Of a stretch of 64,000 nt of DNA, positions 51,628 to 58,948 are shown one piece after another. How positions within the stretch are numbered: position 1 is the first letter of the stretch; each line of letters starts with the position of its first letter. Position numbers and translations under genes: made by a program. Source of the stretch: Devosia sp. (lineage in GTDB: Bacteria > Pseudomonadota > Alphaproteobacteria > Rhizobiales > Devosiaceae); contig NZ_CP075529.1 in the NCBI RefSeq assembly GCF_025809055.1, forward strand, positions 1,674,001 to 1,738,000, read 5' to 3'. The notes under the pieces were generated by a model. It made no database searches, was not told the origin of the DNA, and worked only from the letters and a program-made list of their open reading frames with translations.

Positions 51628-51644
51628 TTGATCGGCTGGTCAAA
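51627..51644. promoter_or_regulatory. F420-gene operator-like site, copy 2
   Basis: TTTGATCGGCTGGTCAAA, the inverted form of the site at 46666-46683 (16 of 18 bases identical after reverse complementing). It starts at the last base of the -10, 32 bases before the LLM ATG. A further TTTGACC at 51647-51653 makes GGTCAAAAATTTGACC, a 16-base palindrome, at 51638-51653. Confidence 0.65.
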
Positions 51645-51676
51645 AATTTGACCCGAAAAGGGAGCGCGGGAAAAGC

Positions 51677-52678
51677 ATGGAATTCGGCATCACCTTCAAG
51701 GGATTTATCGAGGCCGAGCGGGCACGCTATCTGGTGCGCGCCGCCGAATATGCCGGCTTTTCCTATTGCTGGTTCTATGACAGCCACATTCTCTGGCGCG
51801 ATTGCTACGCCGCCATCGCCATGTGCATGGAACACACCACCGACATGCGCTTTGGTCCACTGGTGACCAATCCCGACGTGCGCGACTGGTCGGTCGCCGC
51901 CTCCATCTTCGGTTCGCTGTCCAAGCAGTCGGGCGGCCGGTTCGACCTGGCCGTGGGCCGCGGCGACAGTTCCATGCGCGTCATGGGCAAGAAGCCTGCA
52001 ACGCTGGCGCGCGTCGCCGATTTCATCGCCAAGACCAAGGCCATGGTGCGCGGCGAAGAGGTGTCCTACGGCGAAATCCCGGCCGCGGTGAAGTTTCCCT
52101 GGGCCGTCGGCCATGACATGCCAAGCTGGATTGCGGCCTATGGCCCCCTGGCCCTCAAGACGGCCGGCGAACACGCCGACGGCGTCGTCCTGCAGATCGC
52201 CGATCCGGGCCTGTGCAAATGGTTCACCGATCAATGCGTCGACGCCGGCAAGGCTGCCGGCAAGGACATGAGCACGTTCCGCTCCATGGCCGCAGCCCCC
52301 GCCTATTTCGGCGACAAGAAGCGCGCCATCGAACATGTCAAATGGTTCCCCGCCATGGTGGGCAACCACGTCGCCGACATCGTCGAGAAATATGGCGCGG
52401 ACAGCGACAAGGTCCCCCAAAGCCTCACCAGCTATATCGAGAAGCGCCGGGGCTACGACTATTCCAAGCACGGCCAGGCGGATAATCCCTATCTCGATTT
52501 CATCACCGATGACGTGGTGGAAAGCTTCTGCGTGCTCGGCGAACCCGAGGATCACGTCAAGAAACTGCACGAACTCGAGGCGGCGGGGGTCACCCAGTTC
52601 AACATCTATCTCGACAGTGGCGACGAGGAGGAGATCATCGCCAATTATGGAAGGCACGTCATTCCGGCCTTCCGCTGA
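51677..52678 (+). CDS. F420-dependent LLM-class oxidoreductase
   Basis: A 333-residue TIM-barrel flavin/deazaflavin oxidoreductase of the luciferase-like family, of the type modelled as TIGR03842 (F420-dependent). Landmarks are EFGITFKGFIEAERARYLVR, FDLAVGRGDSSMRVMGKKPA, HADGVVLQIADP and VTQFNIYLDSGDEEEIIANY. Together with Fgd it makes the second F420 user of the cluster. It has its own promoter and operator, then a terminator. Family members are uncharacterised or hydrogenate unsaturated carbonyls, so the substrate is open. Confidence 0.88.
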   Translation: MEFGITFKGFIEAERARYLVRAAEYAGFSYCWFYDSHILWRDCYAAIAMCMEHTTDMRFGPLVTNPDVRDWSVAASIFGSLSKQSGGRFDLAVGRGDSSMRVMGKKPATLARVADFIAKTKAMVRGEEVSYGEIPAAVKFPWAVGHDMPSWIAAYGPLALKTAGEHADGVVLQIADPGLCKWFTDQCVDAGKAAGKDMSTFRSMAAAPAYFGDKKRAIEHVKWFPAMVGNHVADIVEKYGADSDKVPQSLTSYIEKRRGYDYSKHGQADNPYLDFITDDVVESFCVLGEPEDHVKKLHELEAAGVTQFNIYLDSGDEEEIIANYGRHVIPAFR

Positions 52679-52686
52679 CGACCACG

Positions 52687-52713
52687 AGGCGCGCCGCAGG
52701 GTGCGCCTTTTTT
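52687..52713 (+). terminator. Rho-independent terminator of the F420 cluster
   Basis: AGGCGCGCC, GCA, GGTGCGCCT and a T6 tract (eight of nine arm bases pair), 8 bases after the LLM stop codon. It closes the F420 cluster. Confidence 0.85.
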
Positions 52714-52838
52714 AATGGCCGGCCCCAGTCCGAGACTTCTGGGGAAGCCGGTTTCGACCCCTTCCAAAAGCTGCAGAATTGCTCTTTGGTTGGGCACGGG
52801 TGGAGAACGAACAAGAAAACAGCAATCAGGGAACGAAA

Positions 52839-53825
52839 ATGACCAGGATCAATCGCCGCACCATGCTTGCGGCCATTTCACTGACCACCGCCTTGACTTT
52901 GTCCGGCGCGAGCTGGGCACAGGACGCCCTCAAGGTGGCAGCAATCTGGACCGTACCGGTCGAGCAGCAATGGGCCAGCCGCCTGCACAATGCCCTCGTG
53001 GCCGCCGAAGAGCGCGGCGAGATCGAATACCTCTATTCGGAGAACATCTCCAATACCGACTATGAACGCGTCATGCGCGAATATGCCGAGCAGGGCGTCG
53101 CGCTGATGGTGGGTGAAGCCTTCGGCGTCGAGCAGCCGGCCCGCACCGTCGCGGCCGATTATCCCGAAATCGCCTTCCTCATGGGCTCGTCCCTGCCGCC
53201 GGTGGAGCCCAATTTCGCGACCTTCGACAACTTCATTCACGAGCCAAGCTATCTCACCGGCATCATCGCGGGCATGAAGACCGAGTCCAACCAGATCGGC
53301 ATGGTGGGTGGCTATGCCATTCCCGAGGTGAACCGGCTGATGCATGCCTTCATGGCCGGCGCCCTTTCGGTCAATCCCGATGTCACGTTCTCGGTGAGCT
53401 TCATCAACTCCTGGTACGATCCGCCCAAGGCCAAGGAAACCGCCTTCGCCATGGTCGATGCCGGCGCCGACATTCTCTATGCCGAACGCTTCGGCGTGTC
53501 CGACGCCGCCAAGGAACGCGGCATCTACGCCATCGGCAATGTCATCGACACAGCAGCCGACTATCCCGGCACGATCCTGGCGTCCGCGCTCTGGCATGGC
53601 GAGCCGATGATCGAACAGGCCATTGCCGATGTGAAGGCCGGCGCCTTCGCGGCATCCGACTACGGCATCTATGCCTTCATGGAATATGGCGGGTCATCCA
53701 TGGTCGTGGACGAAGCCCTGGCCGGCGCCGAAGCCGTCGAAGCCGCCAAGGCGGTGGAAGCCACCATTCTCGACAAGTCCTTCACCGTCGAGATCAACGA
53801 CAGCGAGCCAACCTCGACGCAGTGA
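52839..53825 (+). CDS. BMP-family ABC importer substrate-binding protein
   Basis: A 328-residue basic-membrane-protein (Bmp/PnrA-like) binding protein. The signal peptide begins MTRINRRTMLAAISLTTALT and ends at SWAQ; the RR pair allows Sec or Tat export. Mature landmarks are KVAAIWTVPVEQQWASRLHN, DYERVMREYAEQGVALMVGE, SYLTGIIAGMKTESNQIGMV and SFINSWYDPPKAKETAFAMV. Characterised relatives bind purine or pyrimidine nucleosides. The ATG at 52839 has AGGGA upstream. It is followed by ATPase and permease genes and by a cytosine deaminase, which supports a nucleoside or nucleobase ligand. Confidence 0.92.
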   Translation: MTRINRRTMLAAISLTTALTLSGASWAQDALKVAAIWTVPVEQQWASRLHNALVAAEERGEIEYLYSENISNTDYERVMREYAEQGVALMVGEAFGVEQPARTVAADYPEIAFLMGSSLPPVEPNFATFDNFIHEPSYLTGIIAGMKTESNQIGMVGGYAIPEVNRLMHAFMAGALSVNPDVTFSVSFINSWYDPPKAKETAFAMVDAGADILYAERFGVSDAAKERGIYAIGNVIDTAADYPGTILASALWHGEPMIEQAIADVKAGAFAASDYGIYAFMEYGGSSMVVDEALAGAEAVEAAKAVEATILDKSFTVEINDSEPTSTQ

Positions 53826-53829
53826 GGGT

Positions 53830-53948
53830 TCACCCCCTCCCAGCCTCCCCCTGAAACAGGGGGAGGAGCTGCTTTCGCGCCTGCCGAAGCCATCGAGCAT
53901 CCCCGATCCGGTCCCTCCCCCTTCTCCAGGGGGAGGTTAGGTGGGGGT
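53830..53948. repeat. Family A-like repeat between the BMP and ATPase genes
   Basis: CCCCTCCCAGCCTCCCCCTG with GGGGGAGG hairpin on the left and CCTCCCCCTTCTCCAGGGGG hairpin on the right, about 70 bases apart, ending GGTTAGGTGGGGG. Confidence 0.75.
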
Positions 53949-53971
53949 CTTCCCCCAGAGTTAGCACCCCA

Positions 53972-55519
53972 ATGACACCGCCCATCCCCCTGCTCTCCCT
54001 GGAAAACATCACCAAGCGTTTCGGCGCCCTCACCGCCAACGACGCCATTTCGCTTGACCTGCACCGGGGCGAAATCCTGGCCCTGCTCGGCGAGAATGGC
54101 GCCGGCAAGACCACGTTGATGAACATTCTCTTCGGTCACTACGTCCAGGACGAAGGCAGCGTCCGCGTCGCCTTCGCTGATGGCGCCATGGCCACGCTGC
54201 CGCCCGGCTCGCCCGGGGCAGCACTGGCAGCGGGCATCGGCATGGTCCATCAGCATTTCACGCTGGCCGAAAATCTCTCCGGCCTCGACAATATCCGTCT
54301 CGGCACCGAACCCCTGCTCGCACTGGGCAACCGGTCACGGGCCCGAGCGAGGATCGAACACCTCATTGCCGAAAGTGGTCTCGACGTCGATCTCGATCGC
54401 CGCGTCGCCGCACTCACCGTCGGCGAAAAACAGCGCGTGGAAATCCTCAAGGCGCTCTATCGCGACGCCCGCGTCCTCATCCTCGACGAACCCACCGCCG
54501 TGCTCACCCCGCAGGAGGCCGATGGTCTGTTTGTGGTTTTGCGGCGCCTCGCCGCCAATGGCATGGGCATCATCTTCATCTCTCACAAGCTCGGCGAGGT
54601 GTTGGCCGTGTCCCACCGGATTCTCGTGCTGCGCCACGGCAAAAAGGCCGGCGAGCTCGAAACCGCCGAAGCCGATCGGCGCGCCATTGCCGGGCTCATG
54701 GTCGGCAAGGCCGTGGCCGAATTGGAACATCATCCCGGAACGCCGGGCGAAACAGTTCTTGAAATGACCGGCATCAGCATGGGCCGCAACGGCCAGTCGC
54801 AGGCCCTCCACCATGTCGATCTCACCCTCCGCGCCGGCGAAGTGGTCGGGCTGGCCGGCGTCTCGGGCAATGGCCAGGCCGCCATCGCCGCGCTGATCTC
54901 GGGGCTCGCAGTTCCGGACAGCGGCAATCTGCGCATTCTTGGGCAGGTCATTTCTACCCCTGATCCGCGAAAGCTTGTGTCCATGGGCGTCGCCCGCATG
55001 CCGGAGGATCGTCAGCATGATGGTGTCGTCGGCACCATGAGCGTGGCCGACAATATCGCCATCGAGGACGTCCGGGGCGCGGGGCTCTCCCGTTTCGGCC
55101 TTCTCGATAACACGGCCATGCGCGCCCGGGCCGAAACCGCCATTGCGGCCTATGACATCCGCTGCCCCGGCCCCGATGCCGAAGCGCGCCTGCTTTCGGG
55201 CGGCAATATCCAGAAGCTGATCCTGGCGCGCGTGCTCGAGCGCGAACCGCGCATCATCCTCGCCAATCAGCCGACGCGCGGGCTCGATATCGGTGCCCAG
55301 ACGGAGGTCCACCGCCGCATCATCGCCGCCCGCGACCGGGGTGCCGCGGTCCTCGTCATTTCCGAAGACCTCGACGAACTTTTCGCCCTCGCCGACCGGA
55401 TGGTGGTCATTCATGCCGGCCGTCTCGTCGAGGCCGGCCCCGCCGACGGGCTCGATCGCAATACGGTCGGGCTGCTGATGGCCGGACAATCCGAGGGCAT
55501 GGAGGCCCGCGCCTCATGA
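53972..55519 (+). CDS. ABC importer ATPase, tandem nucleotide-binding domains (nucleoside type)
   Basis: A 515-residue double ATPase of the simple-sugar/nucleoside family (YufO/NupO-like). Domain 1 has Walker A GENGAGKTTLMN, signature LTVGEKQRVEILKAL and Walker B VLILDEPTAVLTPQE. Domain 2 has the usual degenerate Walker A (GVSGNGQAAIAAL), LLSGGNIQKLILARVL and IILANQPTRGLDIGAQ. The unequal domains are normal for this family, so one site is probably non-hydrolytic. It overlaps the first permease gene by 4 bases. Confidence 0.93.
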   Translation: MTPPIPLLSLENITKRFGALTANDAISLDLHRGEILALLGENGAGKTTLMNILFGHYVQDEGSVRVAFADGAMATLPPGSPGAALAAGIGMVHQHFTLAENLSGLDNIRLGTEPLLALGNRSRARARIEHLIAESGLDVDLDRRVAALTVGEKQRVEILKALYRDARVLILDEPTAVLTPQEADGLFVVLRRLAANGMGIIFISHKLGEVLAVSHRILVLRHGKKAGELETAEADRRAIAGLMVGKAVAELEHHPGTPGETVLEMTGISMGRNGQSQALHHVDLTLRAGEVVGLAGVSGNGQAAIAALISGLAVPDSGNLRILGQVISTPDPRKLVSMGVARMPEDRQHDGVVGTMSVADNIAIEDVRGAGLSRFGLLDNTAMRARAETAIAAYDIRCPGPDAEARLLSGGNIQKLILARVLEREPRIILANQPTRGLDIGAQTEVHRRIIAARDRGAAVLVISEDLDELFALADRMVVIHAGRLVEAGPADGLDRNTVGLLMAGQSEGMEARAS

Positions 55520-56589
55520 TGGTCCGCCTCGTGCCCCGCGCCGATGCCTCCATGGGCCTGCGCCTCGCCGTTTCGCTCGCCGCTGCTGTCATGGCGCTGG
55601 TCCTCGTCGCCATTCCTGTCCTGGCGGCCGGGCGCAATCCGCTCGAGGCCTATGGCTTGATGATACAGGGGGCATTCGGCTCCATGTTCGCCTTTTCCGA
55701 AACCCTCAACCGCGCCACGCCCCTGATCCTGACCGGCCTCGCCGCGGCCGTCGCCTTCCGGGCCCGCTTGTGGAACATCGGGGCAGAGGGACAGCTCTAT
55801 ATGGGCGCCCTCGCAGCGGTGCTCGTCGGCTCCGGCTTCCTGCAACTGCCAGGTCTCCTGATGATTCCCGCGATCATGATCGCCGGTTTTGTCGCCGGCG
55901 GCCTGATGATGGTGGTGCCGACCATCCTCAAGCAGCGGTTCGGCGCCGACGAGGTGGTCATTACCCTGCTCCTCAACTTCGTCGTCATCCTCTTCGTGCA
56001 GATGCTGATCGAAGGCCCCCTCAAGGATCCGCTGGCCATGGGCTGGCCGCAATCGGTGCCGCTCGTGGCCGAGGCGAAATTCGACAAGCTCATTCCACGC
56101 CTGCGCATGCATTGGGGCCTGATCATCGGCCTTGCCGCAGCCCTCCTGCTCTGGCTCATGGTGCGCAGGACCGTGCTCGGTTTCGAAATCAAGGCCGTGG
56201 GCGAGAACAAGGCGGCCGCCCGATTTGCCGGCATTCCCGTCGGCGCCACCATGCTCAAGGTGGCCCTGATTTCCGGCGGCCTGGCAGGCCTCGCCGGTGT
56301 CAGCGAAGTCGCGGGGGTCAAGGGGTATCTCTCGGGCGATCTTTCACCCGGCTTCGGCTATTCGGGGATCGTCGTCGCCATGCTGGCGGGCCTCTCGCCC
56401 ATTGGCAGCGTCCTGGCCGCCGTATTCATCGCCGCCGTCTTTGTCGGCGCCGACTCCATGAGCCGGGCCACCGGCATCTCAAACTACCTTGCCGACCTCG
56501 TGGTAGCGCTGAGCCTGCTCTGCGTGCTCGTGGGCACATTCTTCCTGCGGTTCCAGCTGGTCCGCACCAACCGGCCTGCGGAGGCCTGA
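55516..56589 (+). CDS. ABC importer permease (nucleoside type, YufP-like)
   Basis: A 357-residue BPD_transp_2 permease. It has about ten helices, with the typical N-terminal stretch RATPLILTGLAAAVAFRARL followed by WNIGAEGQLYMGALAAVLVG, the EAA-like IKAVGENKAAARFAG and the late GDLSPGFGYSGIVVAMLAGL. It pairs with the next permease to form the channel. Its ATG overlaps the ATPase stop, and 3 bases separate its stop from the next gene. Confidence 0.92.
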   Translation: MMVRLVPRADASMGLRLAVSLAAAVMALVLVAIPVLAAGRNPLEAYGLMIQGAFGSMFAFSETLNRATPLILTGLAAAVAFRARLWNIGAEGQLYMGALAAVLVGSGFLQLPGLLMIPAIMIAGFVAGGLMMVVPTILKQRFGADEVVITLLLNFVVILFVQMLIEGPLKDPLAMGWPQSVPLVAEAKFDKLIPRLRMHWGLIIGLAAALLLWLMVRRTVLGFEIKAVGENKAAARFAGIPVGATMLKVALISGGLAGLAGVSEVAGVKGYLSGDLSPGFGYSGIVVAMLAGLSPIGSVLAAVFIAAVFVGADSMSRATGISNYLADLVVALSLLCVLVGTFFLRFQLVRTNRPAEA

Positions 56590-56592
56590 GCC

Positions 56593-57540
56593 ATGGATGT
56601 CCTTTTCGAGATCCTGGGCTCGGCCAATTTCTGGGCCGCCGCCATCCGCATCGCCACGCCGCTGATTTTCGGCGTTCTGGGCGCTCTCATCTGCGAACGG
56701 GCCGGCGTGCTCAATCTGGGGATCGAAGGCATTTTCGTGGCCGGGGCCATGGCCGGCTGGCTGGCCGTCTATCTTGGTGCCGGTCTCTGGGGCGGGGTAC
56801 TGGTGGCGGCCCTGGCCGGGGCCGTTTTCGGATCACTGCACGCCCTGCTCACGGTCATTCTCGGCCTGTCGCAGCACGTCTCCGGCATCGGCATCACGCT
56901 CCTGGCCACCAGCCTCAGCTACTTCACCTACCGCACCGCATTGCCCAGTGTTACCTCGCCGCCGCGCATCACCCCGTTCCAGCCGGTATCCATACCGGGC
57001 CTGTCGGACCTGCCGTTTTTCGGTCCCGCGCTGTTCCAGCAGACGGGCCTCACCTGGCTCGCCATCGCGCTCGTCGCCCTCGTGGCTTTGGTGCTCTACC
57101 GGACGCCGCTGGGCCTCGCCATCCGGGCGGTGGGCGACAATCCCGCTTCGGTCGAGGCGCAGGGTCTATCGGTCGTCGGCCTACGGGTCGGGGCGGTGAT
57201 TGCCGGATCGGCGCTGATGGCGCTGGGCGGCGCTTTCCTCACCATGTCAGCCTTCGATGCCTTCTTCTTCGGCATGGTCAATGGCCGGGGCTGGATCTGC
57301 ATCGCGCTTGTCGTCTTTGCCTCCTGGCAGCCCGGCAAGGCCCTGCTCGGCGCCCTGCTCTTTGGCGCCTTCGATGCCTTCCAGATCCGCCTGCAGGCCG
57401 AAATCGGCCAGGTCGTACCCGGCCAGGTCTTCCTGATGATGCCCTATCTCCTGTCCATCCTTGCGCTGGTGCTCGTCGCCCGCAAGGCAGACTACCCGCG
57501 CGCCCTGCTGCAACCCTGGACACGGGGACAGCGGCATTAG
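56593..57540 (+). CDS. ABC importer permease (nucleoside type, YufQ-like)
   Basis: A 315-residue second BPD_transp_2 permease with 8-10 helices. Landmarks are TPLIFGVLGALICERAGVLN, LGIEGIFVAGAMAGWLAVYL, TPLGLAIRAVGDNPASVEAQ and FFGMVNGRGWICIALVVFAS. It is 3 bases behind its partner and would complete the nucleoside importer formed with 52839-56589. A family B repeat follows at 57562. Confidence 0.92.
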   Translation: MDVLFEILGSANFWAAAIRIATPLIFGVLGALICERAGVLNLGIEGIFVAGAMAGWLAVYLGAGLWGGVLVAALAGAVFGSLHALLTVILGLSQHVSGIGITLLATSLSYFTYRTALPSVTSPPRITPFQPVSIPGLSDLPFFGPALFQQTGLTWLAIALVALVALVLYRTPLGLAIRAVGDNPASVEAQGLSVVGLRVGAVIAGSALMALGGAFLTMSAFDAFFFGMVNGRGWICIALVVFASWQPGKALLGALLFGAFDAFQIRLQAEIGQVVPGQVFLMMPYLLSILALVLVARKADYPRALLQPWTRGQRH

Positions 57541-57561
57541 GAACTGACCGCATTCCACCGA

Positions 57562-57627
57562 GTCATTCCCGCGAAAGCGGGAACCCCTGTTGCGAAAAAC
57601 AAAGGTCCCCGCTTTCGCGGGGATGAC
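57562..57627. repeat. Intergenic palindromic repeat, family B
   Basis: GTCATTCCCGCGAAAGCGGG and CCCCGCTTTCGCGGGGATGA arms, 32 bases before the cytosine deaminase gene. Confidence 0.8.
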
Positions 57628-57658
57628 ACCGCTAAAGTTGAAACGCCAGAGGCACGAC

Positions 57659-58948
57659 ATGTTCGACCTGAAAATCATCAACGCCACCCTGCCCGATGGC
57701 CGCACCGGTCTCGACATCGGCATAAGGGCCGGCCGCATAACCGCGCTCGAAACCAATCTCGGCGGCGACGCAGGCGAGACGATCAATGCAGCCGGTCAAT
57801 TGGTGTCGCCCCCCTTCGTCGATTGCCACTTTCATATGGACGCGACCCTCTCGCTCGGCCTGCCGCGGATCAACGAGAGCGGGTTGCTGCTCGAAGGCAT
57901 CCGTATCTGGGGGGAACTCAAGCCGCTCCTGACCCACGAGGCAGTGATCGAGCGGGCCATGGCCTATTGTGACCTGGCGGTAAGCCAGGGCCTCCTCGCC
58001 ATCCGCACCCATGTCGACATCTGCGATGAAAGACTGCTCGGCGTCGAAGCGCTGCTGGAGGTAAAAAAGCGCGTCGCACCCTATATCGACCTGCAACTGG
58101 TCGCCTTTCCGCAGGATGGCTATTTCCGCTATCCCGGCGCTGTGGACCTCCTCAACCGCGCCCTCGACCTGGGCGTCGATGTCGTCGGCGGCATCCCGCA
58201 TTTCGAGCGCACCATGAGCGATGGCGCCGCCAGCGTGAAAGCCCTGTGCGAAATCGCGGCCGAGCGCGGCCTGCTCGTCGATCTCCACTGCGACGAGACC
58301 GACGACCCGATGAGCCGTCACATCGAGACGCTGGCCTATGAAACGCAACGCCTGGGCCTCAACGGTCGCGTCAACGGTTCGCACCTCACATCCATGCACT
58401 CCATGGACAATTACTATGTCTCAAAACTGCTGCCGCTGATCGCCGAGGCCGAAGTCAGCGCCACCGCCAATCCCCTGATCAATATCGGTATCCAGGGGCG
58501 CCACGACACCTATCCCAAGCGGCGCGGCATGACCCGTATTCCGGAAATGCTGACTTATGGCATCACCTGCGCCTTCGGCCATGACTGCGTGATGGACCCC
58601 TGGTATTCGCTCGGCAGCGGCGACATGCTTGAGGTCGCATCCATGGGCTTGCACGTGGCACAGATGACCGGCCGCGCCGCCATGCGGCAATGCTTCGACG
58701 CGGTCACCACCGGCCCGGCAAAAATCATGCATCTCGATGGTTATGGGATCGCAGTTGGCAACAAGGCCGACATGGTCGTGTTGCAGGCCGCCGACCCCAT
58801 CGAGGCCATCCGGCTCCGGGCAACGCGCCTCAAGGTCATCAAGTCGGGCAAGGTCATCGCCAATAGTGCGCCGCGCCGCACCAGCCTGTCGCTTGCCGGC
58901 CGCCCCGAAGAGCTCGACCCCAGCGCCATGCGCTCTCAGTTCACCTGA
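57659..58948 (+). CDS. codA: Cytosine deaminase-like amidohydrolase
   Basis: A 429-residue metal-dependent amidohydrolase, close to Escherichia coli CodA in length and motifs: metal-binding HFH at residues 57-59 (VDCHFHMDATLS), VDLHCDETDD, the segment NGSHLTSMHSMDN, ANPLINIGIQGRHDTYPKRR and FGHDCVMDPWYSLGSGDML. It would deaminate cytosine or a related base to uracil in the cytoplasm. It follows the BMP-type importer, so imported nucleobases are a logical substrate. The frame is open upstream through the repeat; ATG at 57659 gives the conserved start. Its last 13 bases overlap the convergent putA gene. Confidence 0.9.
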   Translation: MFDLKIINATLPDGRTGLDIGIRAGRITALETNLGGDAGETINAAGQLVSPPFVDCHFHMDATLSLGLPRINESGLLLEGIRIWGELKPLLTHEAVIERAMAYCDLAVSQGLLAIRTHVDICDERLLGVEALLEVKKRVAPYIDLQLVAFPQDGYFRYPGAVDLLNRALDLGVDVVGGIPHFERTMSDGAASVKALCEIAAERGLLVDLHCDETDDPMSRHIETLAYETQRLGLNGRVNGSHLTSMHSMDNYYVSKLLPLIAEAEVSATANPLINIGIQGRHDTYPKRRGMTRIPEMLTYGITCAFGHDCVMDPWYSLGSGDMLEVASMGLHVAQMTGRAAMRQCFDAVTTGPAKIMHLDGYGIAVGNKADMVVLQAADPIEAIRLRATRLKVIKSGKVIANSAPRRTSLSLAGRPEELDPSAMRSQFT

